From Zhengitettix transpicula (Eukaryota > Arthropoda > Insecta > Orthoptera > Tetrigidae): 64,000 nucleotides of DNA. The translations under genes were made by a program, and so were the position numbers. Position 1 is the first letter of the stretch, and each line of letters starts with the position of its first letter. The DNA is taken from positions 186,087,432 through 186,151,431 of the forward strand of contig CM073591.1 of assembly GCA_037074705.1 (NCBI GenBank), in the 5' to 3' direction. The notes beneath the pieces were generated by a model, which did not search any database, had not been told where the DNA came from, and worked only from the letters and a program-made list of their open reading frames with translations. Below are positions 12,001 through 23,310 of this stretch, in pieces.

Positions 12001-12368
12001 AAATACAAGTTTGGTAATGCCATAGTCCCTCAATTAATACAATTCAATCAGTTAAGTAAATTTACTCAGTTACTTGTATCAATCATTTCAATTTACCATG
12101 TTATGGTTCATCCCACATTATTCATGAGAGAGAGTCCATGATTCGTTGTTTTGATTATTGTCATTTTTGCATAAATTCAATTTTAATGTGGTTTATTTTG
12201 TCCGTAAATTATTATTTGAAATTAATTAAATCGTTTTATTTATGAAACCCCGCTGAATCATTAACCCTGTAAGTTAAGATATTACAACATTTTCACCTTA
12301 TTTATTCCTAAGCACTTTGTTCCATACAGATAAACTACACTTTTTAGTAAATTAAATGATATTTTTAC

Positions 12369-12551
12369 CATAACATCCTCCCTATCCTGGGTAACCTCCA
12401 GTGGGATGACCTGTTGCACAGAGTGGACGATATTTCTTCCACCACGGGTTAGGGGTACAATCGTTCTCACTCTTCCGTCGCATCCTTCCCGCAGCTCCAC
12501 TTCTGTACCATGTGTCGAGGACGTACATCTTCTTGAATCAGAGTATATCAT
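12369..12551 (-). pseudogene. Probable Pao/BEL-type polyprotein C-terminal fragment
   Basis: The minus-strand translation contains ELREGCDGRVRTIV, a GGR turn, then VQQVIPLEV. That order resembles the small C-terminal chromatin-like domain (DUF5641 type) found after integrase in Pao/BEL retrotransposon polyproteins. It lacks protease, reverse transcriptase and integrase, and the upstream flank (12552 onwards) gives no continuation. The assignment is from memory of the family pattern and is moderate. The alternative is another LTR-element tail. Confidence 0.45.
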
Positions 12552-12731
12552 AATTATTCGTTGTGTAGAGATTCTCTGGATCTAACGTACTTCGTGGAAA
12601 CTCCTTATTTGTGTTAGTCCAAAGTTTCGTAGATCATCTGCGAATTTCTGGGCTCGTCTGAATTCCTTGGAGATGTTGATGTTCGACGTTCGTTCAGATC
12701 CTGTCGTAATAACGGTAAGTATCTACATTCA

Positions 12732-13468
12732 TTGTTGTTCGCCGACGATCAGGTAATATTTACAGGAGATGAAGAGGACATGACGTATATGAAAAATAAG
12801 CTCATTGAAGAATATAAAAAATGGGGACTGAACATACATTTATAGAAGACAGAATACATGTGTTTAGGAAAAGATGTAGAAGACATAACACTCGAAACAG
12901 GAAAAATAAAAAAATGTGAATTTTTTAAATACTTGGGGTCAATAATTACAAATCTAGGAACATGTGAAAGAGATATACAAACTAAAATTGCAATGGCAAA
13001 GAATGCTACCAAGATTTTATACGGAATAATTTAGAATTAAAATTTAACAAAGGAAACAAAAATCAAAATTTATGAGAGGATAACACAGAACATTCTATGT
13101 TATGGAAGTGAAACTTGACCCCTGACAGAAGAACAAAATGATAACAGTAGAATTCGATTATCTGAGGAGAAGTCTTCAAAAAACAAGATAGGATAAAATT
13201 AGAAATGAGCTCTTTTGGAAAGAAACGAACGTAACTACGTCTGTCGTTCAAAGAATTGAAAATAAAACCCTTAAATGGTATGGTCACGTACAAAGAATGG
13301 AAATGGCCAAAAGAAATATACCAACGGTCACCTCTTGGAAAAAATAAACGGAGCGGACCCAGATTAAAGTGGAAAACCCATGTGAAAACCACAATGGTGG
13401 ATAGGAATTTGGAAGAGGGAGATTGGAACGACAGACAGAAATGGAAATTGAAGACGGCAAACCTATAA
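12732..13468 (+). pseudogene. Non-LTR retrotransposon reverse transcriptase, C-terminal relic
   Basis: A reverse transcriptase copies element RNA into the genome. The translation starts LFADDQVI, the catalytic A/FADD box (palm domain). It continues with a KYLGSIIT-like stretch, then NILCYGSET, KWYGHVQRM and a terminal RSGPRLKW block ending in DRQKW. This order is typical of the reverse transcriptase end of RTE/CR1-like elements that have a final conserved tryptophan region. Stops and frame changes occur, for example after NIHL and after ILYGII. The N-terminal endonuclease and first palm motifs are absent. No poly(A) is evident right after 13468. Confidence 0.75.
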
Positions 13469-14101
13469 AAGGGGGAAAAGCCGAAGAAGATCTTTCCACA
13501 GAGAAAATGTGCAGGTGTTAATGGCACGGTATCTGTCCCATCATTTGGTATATAGACTTTGAATTCAAGGCTGCTCCAGTCGTGGTAAGTATTTTTCCGT
13601 TACTAAAGAAAGAACTTTCCATAGACAACGTTTCGCGGTACCATGCATGATGAGCAGACGACAGTCATCTAATGTAATTTGATGTTTCTCGGTCCTTGAT
13701 AGTTCTCCAAACTGTAGCCTCCCTCTCATACGAATAATATGGGAATTTTTGAATTAATCTCTAATTAGCCTTCGGTTCATAGTTTCTTCTCGAGTTTCGG
13801 CACCTAAATGTTGTGGGGAGAGTAGGATAGTGACACAGCGCAGAGCGAATACGTTTTCACTATCTTTATACCAAAACACTATACAGATAAAATATATAAC
13901 ATTAAAGGAATAGTTTCTCTGAAATAAACCCTTAACAACATTTGTGAATTTTTAAAAAAGTTCTCTGTCTAATATAAAATATTTGAAATCATATTTTACT
14001 AAAAAATACCCTTAGATTCCTTAACCTTTTTAATTCTGGCAGAAAAAATTTTTCAGCGCAATGCTGGATCAACAAAAACATATTGATTACTAGTTGAAAT
14101 A

Positions 14102-15406
14102 TACCACTGTGAACAAAAACTAAGGTGAATTTATTTATAAAATATAAATTCTTTATTTATTCTTCCAAATCAATTTCATCCCCTTCAAAGTAATCCTCGT
14201 CCGATAAAACGCACTTTTTCCAACGCTTTTTCCAGTCCTCGAAACAGTCGGAATAGTGTTTTTCCGGTGTAGCCTTCAAGACCTTCTTCGATTCGGTTTT
14301 TATCTCCTTATTCGTGTCAAAAAGGCGTCCCCGCATTGGCCTTTTGAGTTTGCTGAATAGCCAGAAGTCGCACGGAGCCAAATCAGGCGAATACGGTGGT
14401 TGCGGAACGATATGAGTCGAGTTTTTGGCAAAAAAGTCGCGAAGAACCAATACAGTATGACATGGTGCATTATCGTGATGAAGGAACCAAGAGTTGTTCG
14501 CCCATAATTCCGGCCATTTCAGACGAATAGCTTCACGCAAACGACGCATAACGCTCAAATAATATTCTTTGTTGACAGTTTGGTCCGGCGGAAGGAATTC
14601 ATATTGCACCACAACACGATAATCAAAGAAAACTGTCAACATGACCTTGATTTTCGATCGACTTTGCCGTGGTCTTTTCGGTCTTGCTTCACCTTTTGCA
14701 CGATATTCGCTGGATTGGTCGGTGGTTTCAGGGTCGTATGCGTAAATCCAAGTCTCGTCTCCAGTAATGATGCATTTCAAGTGGTCCTGATAGACAGCAA
14801 AGTTTCACACACATCAACGCGACGCTTTTTTTCCAAAAAATTGATCGATTTTGGCACCAATCGAGACTTGATGCGTTTGATACAAAACAGTCTTCAAAAT
14901 GGTTTGGGCTGAGCCAAAATGCAAACACTATCAGTGAGATCTCTAATTGTCCATCGACGATTTTCAAGCACCAAATCTTTGATTTTTTGGACGTGGCCCT
15001 CGTCGGAAGACGTTGATGGTCGTCCAGAGCGCGGTTCGTCTTCAACGCGTTCTCGGCGCTCTTTGAACTCGTTGTACAACTTATAAACGTTTTTTTATGC
15101 CATAGTTTGATCACAAAAGGCCTTCCGCAACATTTTCAACGTGTCCGCACAAAAATATTCGTTCCGCAAACAAAATTTGATGCTAGTTTATTGCTCAACA
15201 AAATCACCCATTGCAAAAATCGAAAAATTCACTTTTGGTTGTTTACAAAAACACGTGTAACTCGGAGATAATTAAACCTTTTAACAAACAGACGCTTGAC
15301 AAATATTATAGACAGTTCTACCAACCTATGGAAAAAAATTACCTGCCTTCCTAATACCAGGGAGTTTTAAATAACAATTTCACCATACTTTTTGATCACA
15401 GTGGTA
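14102..15406 (-). mobile_element. Nearly complete mariner transposon
   Basis: Length is 1305 bp, typical for mariner. Terminal inverted repeats of about 30 bp start TACCACTGTGA at 14102 and at 15406 on the opposite strand, with about three mismatches. Each end is flanked by a TA dinucleotide (14100-14101 and 15407-15408), the standard mariner target duplication. The transposase lies on the minus strand. No other element has inserted in it, so it is one of the younger mariners here. Confidence 0.92.
14157..15211 (-). pseudogene. Mariner transposase, inactivated by stops and frameshift
   Basis: Mariner transposase cuts at the TIRs and reinserts at TA. The start ATG is at 15211 on the minus strand. 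An in-frame TAA follows after seven codons and another interrupts the helix-turn-helix region near 15095. Readable N-terminal motifs include LYNEFKERRERVEDEPRSGR and RPSTS. The C-terminal 207 codons (14780-14157) are intact, with GDETWIY (first Asp), LHHDNAPCHT (second Asp) and YSPDLAPCD (third Asp). Thirty-four residues lie between the last two, the D34D signature. The span length is not a multiple of three, so at least one frameshift lies between the halves (about 14780-14900). The catalytic half is preserved but the full protein is not encoded. Confidence 0.93.
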
Positions 15407-15408
15407 TA

Positions 15409-16283
15409 ATTATGCAAGTGCATATAAATGACAATCGCGGAATAAAATGTATTCGTTCGTAAAGTTCGTTCGTAAAATAATGTCCGCTATATATTTTACT
15501 GAATATGTGAGTCTTGATTCTAATTTCCGTGCAGCGTTGCAGCACTTTTACTTCTCGGTGTTTCCTCTGTGAAATGCAAGTACGAGGATTAATGTACACC
15601 TGGTACGATAATAACTTTCTCCTCAGTGCCACACACTCACTACCTACACATCCGAGAAAAAGTTGCCATAGACACGATACACTCTGGAAAAGAAGAAACG
15701 TATTAAGAGGAACAACACAAATAAGATGGGATGGTCGGAGTTTATGTAGAAAGCTGAATTATTATGTCAAAACGGTTTTCGAAACGTGTTTTTCAGGACA
15801 GGGTCTGACAATATAAGGTAAGGGGAATTATAATACAGAATAAATTATTCAATGGTACAACACACAAACTTTCTCCTTGATGACTGTTCCGCTTAGTTAC
15901 GTTTTTCGATGTCTTTCTCAAAATAATTTATACGGTTCAGGGAAAGTACAAGTATATTTTATTGCAAGCAGTGGATGCCCGAGCCCAATAGAATGAACAC
16001 TGTGATCTGAGAATAGTTTGAGAAACCAGAAAGCGTACTATAATGATCTTCGTGAGCGAGAGATCAGCACCTTTCCTTTCACCTGCACAGTCTCTGACGA
16101 AGGTCAGTTATAATTCACCTTAGTATATAATAACTTTATATGAGAAACAGAAATTTCACAATCCACCAGAATACGCTAATACATTGAAACGACAAAAATA
16201 AGAAATACACGAAACGCACTTCTCTGAAAGTATGAAACTGAGTCGCCATGAAATAATTACGAATGAATTATGCAGGTGAAATA
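15409..16283. other. AT-rich DNA without a recognisable gene
   Basis: Short chance frames only. The 100-codon plus frame at 15514-15816 has no recognisable features. Confidence 0.5.
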
Positions 16284-16445
16284 TGCTATTATGTTCATCC
16301 AGATGGTTGAGGATGTCAGAGCTTCCGATCAAATAGTCTCTGTAGGTAACGAACTGCAACGAGACTGCAGAGGAAGCTGTGTGGTTAAAACTGACTGGTC
16401 GATTGAGGATTTTCTGTAGCTGACAAGAGCACAAGAAACGTCACT
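16284..16445 (+). repeat. Unclassified dispersed repeat, copy 2
   Basis: Matches 3730-3912 in the same orientation over its whole length, with small indels. The flanks differ, which sets the approximate limits of the shared unit. Confidence 0.6.
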
Positions 16446-17344
16446 CGTCAGAACTTTACGTAAGCAAATCCCGCGATTATGTCTTATTTCACTGCTAATA
16501 CAATTTCAATTGTCATTTTCATGCTAGATTGTTTCTCTTTCCGCCCTCAGACATTTCTTATTTTAAAGTGTGAACTTTGTACATATTGACGAATTGTGTA
16601 TTATTTTGTCTATCAAGTAAATTTATTGTTATTAAAGTCAAGTAAATTATATCAATCAAAATTAAAAATACATTAAAATAATTATTTATGAAATCTTGAG
16701 TCTCATTAAACAACCTTACCACAGTAGGAGTATAAATAATTTATTTTTTGAAGTCACACCATTATTCAGCAAATTCAATGAACGTAATATTCCAATAATG
16801 GTAGTTAAATTAAATTAAAAGGGCAGAAAAATCATGCATATAGAAAAAAACTAATTACAGTATTACACGTTTATTCTTAAAAGGCAAAAAAAATTTTTGC
16901 ATAGATCACACGTCCACTTATCTTAAGACGACCATAATATAACTTGAAACCTTATGATAAAACTAATAATTAATGTCCTTTCAACATATGATGAACATGA
17001 AATTGAAAGAAACATTTTTAAGGATTTATTCAAAAATATTTACATCACACTAAATAATTGACAAAAACCAAAATTTTAAAGTAAGGTTTATGCAAATATT
17101 CATAATTAATTTAACTTTATATCATCCAAATTACAATTATCAGTTTTATTGATCGTTCTCCATAGTTACATTATAAGTAGAGTTTTCATCTTAATAATTT
17201 GCACCAGACGGGCTTTCTCCGTAATAGTTTATAATTATTTTGTTGTTTTAATTATGGTTAATATATTTTCAATAACTATTAGTTGGAAATAAATTTTAAC
17301 AAGTTTTACGAATATTCACTAGAGGTAAGGATCAAACTTTGAAG
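16446..17344. other. Very AT-rich DNA without a recognisable gene
   Basis: Long A/T stretches and no meaningful open frames. Confidence 0.6.
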
Positions 17345-17666
17345 ACAGAACAGTCGACCAGCTGCCTCATAAACCGGTCAAGGCACGGAGTAGGGAATGC
17401 TGCGACCACAAATCAAACCCCCCTCTAAAAATCGGAACGACGTTGGACAAGTACCAAATGACCAGCCTACCTGATGCAGGTTTACTAGGTTTTGTCCTGC
17501 ATGACTTTTAGTCGAATACCGGGTAGGATCCTTGAACTGTAGCCCGGGGGCCATAGATAATCCTCTACCCGTCCGTATCCCTCCTTTCATATCCCTTCCT
17601 ATGCTATTAAAGGGTAGTTTCCACTACGTGGATTACGCTCAAGTAGTCTGTTACTCTAAAAAAAAA
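17345..17666 (+). mobile_element. Family A poly(A) retroposon, partial copy
   Basis: Sense orientation is plus: the copy ends CTGTTACTCTAAAAAAAAA at 17650-17666. It contains the family core words CCTGATGCAGGTTT, GGGTAGGATCC, CCCGGGGGCC and TATCCCTTCCTATGCTATTAAA. It is 5'-truncated relative to the longest copy (48620-49154). No protein is encoded. The class is a non-LTR retroposon, either a SINE or the 3' end of a LINE. Confidence 0.85.
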
Positions 17667-19100
17667 GTTATCAAATTTAGTTGAAGCGTCCAAAGAAACT
17701 ATGTTAGAGAATATTTAAGTAATTTGTTGAATTTGTCATTGAAGTAAAGAAATATGAAATATTACATTTGTAATATTGTTATTAATTAATTGTTCGTTTT
17801 ATTAAAATGTGTTTTTCTTTTATTCTACTGTTATGTATATTCTGAGTACGTGTTGGGGAAGAATTTTCGCAATCTGGATGACCTCAGATTGACGTATGTT
17901 AAATCTATTCGGAAGCTTGACTAACAGCCAAGCCAGATCTACTAGACTCAATCACAGAACCTAGATTACTTTAAGATTTGGGTATCGTTAAAAAAATCAA
18001 TTAAAAGTGTTGAATAATGTTTTTTAAGTTTTGTGAACACAGATAAATTGCGAAAGGTTCACAGCAATGTATATTCTGAGACTGAAAGATTATGGTGTTC
18101 TACTATATATAAAAAACTTAAATATGTATAGTTCGATATGTAGAATCCGATGAATTTGTCGGGCTAATTATTTGACTGAAGACGTGACTAAAATGAAAGA
18201 AATATTTTACGTTCATTTTATTGCTATAAATAATCGAGTAGGTATTATTCTGGGATCGGACATTTATATACCACAAGTTTGTTTATTTAAAATAAATTCA
18301 TTTATATATTGAATTTGAATTTATTGTAATTTAATGTATTTACAACTGGACCAACTGCTCATTGGAGATTAAATACATACGTAGAGGAAAAATAAGGAAG
18401 TAGGCAGCTAACTTGTGACACGCAATGTCCAAACCTCACGACTATATTTTCGATAGTAATCCTGTAAAGTTTAAGTAGAACGACAAAAAAAAGTTTTTAT
18501 GAAATATTAGTGACATAATTCCAGTCAAGCCAGTAGCTCAAGAGATGTGTATTATAAATAATTTTGTCGAACAAGACCACAAACACTTCCTACTTTTCAG
18601 ATATTGTAAAATCAACTTCCTTAATGTTACAAAATACTATTACGTTGCCGGCAGTGGTTGATGTGGGAAACCCAGTGACTCTATTTGAAAATTTTGACAA
18701 GATGGAAAGAAAATGGCGAAAGGCCAGCTAAAGACAATGATATAATATGAGTTAGAGAAGTGTTTCCAACAATGCCTGTACTACTACTCACTCGGCTGTA
18801 ACCTTCTTTTTGGCAATGAATCCGGGCCCGTGATCTAGGAGACAATAGCTGCCAACACACGAGCAGATTTTTTGTAAGATATCAGGCAGATTTTAGAAAT
18901 ATTTAAGGATGTTTATTCGTTAGTGTAGGGCAGCCAACGTGTATATTACAGATGTGGTCTGTGCAGACGTAACTTACACCTGTCTCTTACCACCGATATG
19001 TGCTCGTGGGATCTTGTTTCAGAGTAGTTTATTGTCGAGGGTGCTTCATTTTTTATTTGAACACATTTATGAATTTAATTTTTATACTATTTCTTAATAC
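17667..19100. other. AT-rich DNA without a recognisable gene
   Basis: No repeat shared with the window and no family-like frame was seen. Confidence 0.5.
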
Positions 19101-19752
19101 TTTTTTTTTAGGTAACAGGCTACATGAGGGTAATCCACATGGTGGCAACTCCCCTTTAATAGCAAAGGAAGGGATTTGAAAGGGGGGATGTGGAAGGGTA
19201 GAGGAAGGTGGCCAAGGGTTAACTAGGGTCCCCGGGCTATATTTTAAGGATCCTACCCGGTATTCGCCTAAAGAAATGCAGGACAAACCCTAGAAAACCC
19301 TGCATCAGGTAGGTCGGGCATTGGGTACTTGTTCCACGCCCTTCCGATAGAGGGAGAGGAGGTTGCTGTGGGGACGCAGCATTCCCTTCTCCGTGCCTCC
19401 ACCAGTTTAGGAGGCAGCTGGCAGACTATTCCAATGGGAATGGAGGACAACTCTTACCGTATGCCCAATGTCTGTGACCCCGAAACATACACCTCTCAAA
19501 ACAGGCGGAGGTGCCTCGGCTTGTGGGAACCTTAATTCAAAAACGGAGAGGAAAAGGCATACCCAAGGGTAGCCCCTTCGTATCTCTCCTAAAAGGTTCT
19601 GCCTGCGAGGAACATCCCTCGCAGGTATTGCCTGCGAGAGAATAGCCCTCGCAGGCCTTCAGCCTCCATCGGAAAAGGCATCCCCAAAGGTAGCCTCTTC
19701 GTATCTTTCCTACAAGGTTCTGCCTGCGAGAGAACGTCCCTCGCAGGTCCTT
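19101..19752 (-). mobile_element. Family A retroposon, long copy with amplified hairpin end
   Basis: A poly(T) run (19101-19109) marks the 3' poly(A) tail of a minus-sense copy. All core segments are present. At the sense 5' end, 19597-19752, the unit containing a CCTGCGAGG/CCTCGCAGG hairpin occurs three times, whereas other copies have it once. The short frames inside (68-77 codons) recur in sister copies by descent and are not evidence of coding. Confidence 0.88.
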
Positions 19753-20350
19753 TTTTTCTTAATACAGATGATTAACACTTTTTATTGCAAGAGTGTGGTT
19801 GCTCAACTGCAGTATGAGAGGGATTTTTCCAAATAGGAAATATTTTTTTATTGGAAGGTTTATAGTTGCGTCAACAAAAATTGCTCTTGGCGACTGTACA
19901 TGCTTGAAATTAAAACATTGCTATGAGGAATAGTCTTGGTCCGAGGAGTTTTTTTAATGACTATAATACAAGTGTTGTTTTTAGCCTTGTTAAGCTTGTC
20001 TTTGTTCTTCTGTCTTTCAATAATTGATATAATCTTGAGAAATGTTTCCGGTAGAGAATTATAATCCCGTGGGGTACTCCACTTCTAGACCTTCCGCCAT
20101 GTTCAGGGATCTCTGCGTAGATAACACCTGTTTAGTTTTCTTTGTCGGGTTAATTATAGCAGGTTGTTCGAGTTTTTGAAAATCAGTGCTGTCCGATATG
20201 TCGGTGATGTGACTAGAGGGTTATTCCATGCCAAGTGACCAAATCACCTTTGGGGTACCATCTTGTATTTAGATGAAATTTGGTGATAGTATTGAATAAA
20301 GGTTCAAGTGATGTTGTGAAAAATCTAAGATTCACTAGAAGTATAGAGGG

Positions 20351-20624
20351 TTTTTCTTAGGGCAACAGGCTACATGAGGGTAATCCACGTTGGGCAACTC
20401 CCCTTTAATAGCATAGGAAGAGATTTGAAAGGGGGGTTGCGGAAGGGCAGAGGAAGGTAGCCAAGGGTTAACTAGGGACTTCGGGCTATAAGTTAAGGAT
20501 CCTACCCGGCATTCGCCTAAAAGTAATGCAGGGAAAACCCTAGAAAACCCTGCATCAGGTAGGTCGGGCATTGGGTACTTGTCCCTCGTCCTTCCGATAG
20601 CGGAAGAGGAGTTTGCTGTGGCGC
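20351..20624 (-). mobile_element. Family A retroposon, 5'-truncated copy
   Basis: A short T-tract and TTAGGGCAACAGGCTAC at the left mark the sense 3' end on the minus strand. Homology stops near the GGAAGAGGAGTTTGCTGTGG segment (about 20613). Confidence 0.85.
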
Positions 20625-20672
20625 CAGGGCCTCCTGAAAAAAAAACAATTCAACCGTGCGCGTGATTAGATT

Positions 20673-21343
20673 GTGAAGTTTGAAGTACTACTGTTGTGGA
20701 ACTGTAGCAGCTAGCTTCCTGAAAAATGGCAACCAGAGGCAACTATTTATTCTCTACATGATGGTTACATTTTCAAGGTTTAAAAATTTTTAGTTTTATT
20801 GCTCTTATCTCACAAAGTTGCTCAAAACAACCGTCACGTCAATTTGAGGCCGATTTTTCGGGCTTATAACTTTGAAACAAGACGTTCTACAAACTTATGC
20901 TATGGTAAGCTAAGTAATCCCATTACGTACTTTTAACGACCAAAGTATCAGCTTTCAAGCTCACTTTGTTCTCAATATATATGTTAGTTAATATGAGGTT
21001 AAAATTTTATCTGTCAAATTTTGTGAATTTTCAAACCCAAATTGCAAAAAACCATTTGCTAAAATCACGTTCATTTTTTACCGTTGGAAAGAGGAGACTT
21101 TTTCTCTTAGAGTCATCTAATTTCATTTTAGTGACTCATCATTTAAGGTCTCCAGCATAAAGGTCACTCATGCGCCACTGATGCACGTTCTAACAAATTG
21201 GCAAGTTTCAAGTACTATTGTTGTGGAACTGTAGCAGCTTGCTTCCTGAAAAATGGCAACCAGAGACAACTATTTAATATTCACGATGGTTGCAGTTCCA
21301 AGGTTTAAAAAGTTTGAGTTTTATTGCTGTTATCTCACAAAGA
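20673..21343. repeat. Direct repeat pair about 528 bp apart
   Basis: A unit at about 20673-20817 recurs at 21201-21343 in the same orientation. Shared words include GTTGTGGAACTGTAGCAGCT, CTTCCTGAAAAATGGCAACC and TTATCTCACAAAG. Roughly 85-90% agree by eye. This could be two repeats of a 528-bp tandem satellite or two short terminal repeats of an element. The interval itself has no recognisable coding sequence. Confidence 0.65.
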
Positions 21344-21450
21344 AACTATAATAGGTGGTGTTAGTTGTTCTTCAGTTGGAGTATTTTCTGACTGGTCCCC
21401 TTCTACTATCATTGAGGTTGTTTCTGTAGCATGAGATGTAGGGTTGATGT

Positions 21451-22150
21451 TTAGAGTGCAATCTTTTGCATAGCGCCCCTTTCTGTTGCAGAGATAATAA
21501 TTATCATTTCCAGGAGTAAGGAATATTCAGAAGAAGGTATTTTCATAGTACAGAAGGATCGACTCAGGGTAGGGCGTGAACCAACTTTGGATCCAGGAAG
21601 AAATGTCTGGGAGAATCTTTGATCAGAGGCAGTAGTTTTTAAGCAGGTAGTCCCAAGTTTGTTTAATTCTTTTAGTATTAGTTCGCTACGCAAAATAGGA
21701 CATACATTTTTCATTATTAATATAGCCATTTTTATTAACAGTGGTCGTATATTGACAATGTGGTTGTTTATCTCAATTTCCTTATGTGTACTTGTTAGCC
21801 CCTCCACTTCTTTTTTATTACTTAGAAAAGCACAGACTCTGTTATTCGCTATTTTAGAGAAATAACGAATCTTTGAGGAACATATAATTTTAGATGAAGG
21901 ATACTCATCAGTTGTTGCTCCTTCAACTTCATCGATCAGGATGGCTTGAGACCTGTCTGGGATGTATTCCGCAGCTGTGGCTCCTGCATTCGAGATCTTG
22001 GGGGAGTCTCAGGGTTCATTTCTTCTCTCCTGTAAGCTCAGAAGTAGCCAAAGGTCTATTAACTCCTTTTCTGGCGATGAAGACTATACGAAAATTCCCA
22101 AACGAGTCTCCACAGTCTCAATCACAAAAGCGTCAACGTATAAAATGTCT
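21451..22150 (-). pseudogene. Probable gag-like ORF1 of a non-LTR retrotransposon, broken
   Basis: The minus-strand translation reads FSKIANNRVCAFLSNKK, then VNIRPLLIK and NVCPILRSELILKELNKLG. This order resembles the pre-zinc-knuckle nucleic-acid-binding region found in ORF1 gag-like proteins of insect jockey/X-type retrotransposons, which coat the element RNA. The longest open block is 118 codons (21451-21807), and the upstream part to about 22150 reads in other frames with stops. No CCHC zinc knuckles are visible downstream. The assignment rests on remembered family pattern. Confidence 0.45.
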
Positions 22151-22879
22151 CATTTAAGTAGCTTTGAGGAAAATACGTTTTCTGACACAATAAAATTATT
22201 TAAATATCTGTTCAGTGTAGAACTGAAAACTTTTTGTGTTGAAATATTAATATTTGAAACCAATTTATAAACAAATATTCTCAGTTTTTTAACGCGTGTT
22301 GCCAAGATAAACACCGGAGATATTCTCAAAAGATTTTTAATACATTGAGAATTATTATATTTACACAAACAAGAAAATAAAAAGCTTACCTGAAATATAA
22401 AGAGAAAGAAATGTATTATATCATGGCTACTATCTGGAAATAAATAAGATGGATACACAGTTGTGTTTACAAAAGATTCTACAAGGAAAATTAAAAACTT
22501 TAGTATCTGAATATTGTAGTTCCTTCTTTTTGTGGAAATAAGTCAAGTATTAAAATATGCAGACTGTAATTAATAGAGCGACGACATGTATTTTAGTAAA
22601 AGATATGTTACACAAGCAATTTTTTAATATTAGACAGTGTAGACTGGTGTCCTGTTGAGAATATAATAGTACTTAATGACAGCAATTAAATATAATATTT
22701 AATAATTTTTACTATTACACAGTCTCTTTAATATGCTCTTTTGTCTTGAACTCAGTACTACTAATGCTTTTGCATTTAACTCTTGGCTACCGCAAAAGTA
22801 CGAGGGTGATACCACCTATTTCTTTCTCAATCAAGATAACTAAATTAAATTTACACATCATAAACCTACAAGCTGTGGG

Positions 22880-22995
22880 AGAATCGACACTCTGACCAGG
22901 TGTCACTCCTAATCATGTGTCATGTAAGATGACAGTCTGGCAGCCGTCTCGGTAGGACAAGGCCCTTCATGGGCTGTCGAGCCAAGGAAGAAGAA
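22880..22995 (-). repeat. Possible retroposon tail fragment
   Basis: On the minus strand the text GGCTCGACAGCCCATGAAGG and GGCCTTGTCC resembles the GGGCCTTGG-type 3' region common in arthropod non-LTR elements. The limits are unclear, and it sits beside the mariner fragment at 23000-23310. Confidence 0.3.
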
Positions 22996-22999
22996 ACCT

Positions 23000-23310
23000 A
23001 CAACATTAATGATTACATTTTCACTTTTTAATAGAGCCTCTGTCCTATTCCACAGCTTTTGTCCACCTTATAACAAGGGAATGTATTCCACCGAGGTGAA
23101 AAGCGTGGTCTTTCTTCTTAAGCCATCGAAGCATCATCAACCAACTGTGTTTTCCCTTCAGTTTCGTTACAGCGACGAATCCATCGCCGAACGGTGCTGA
23201 CATCCACATCACCATACACATTTTTCAGCCTTTCATGAATGCGAATGGAATTTCAACTTCACAGAACATTTCACAGAACGCTGTCTAATACGTGCGTCAC
23301 TGTCAGACAT
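23000..23310 (-). pseudogene. Mariner transposase fragment (N-terminus plus possible extreme C-terminus)
   Basis: From ATG at 23310 the minus strand reads MSDSDARIRQRS, then VYGDVDVSTVRRWIRR and KTQLVDDA. These belong to the first helix-turn-helix DNA-binding domain of a mariner transposase. Two frames are needed to follow it. Shortly after, a GGIHSLV/RWTKAV-like stretch resembles the last residues of mariner transposases, which implies that the whole catalytic region was deleted. No TIR was found. Confidence 0.65.

Noticed and set aside
13063..13527. 154-codon minus-strand frame
   Set aside because: It is antisense to the non-LTR reverse transcriptase relic, which gives recognisable motifs on the plus strand.
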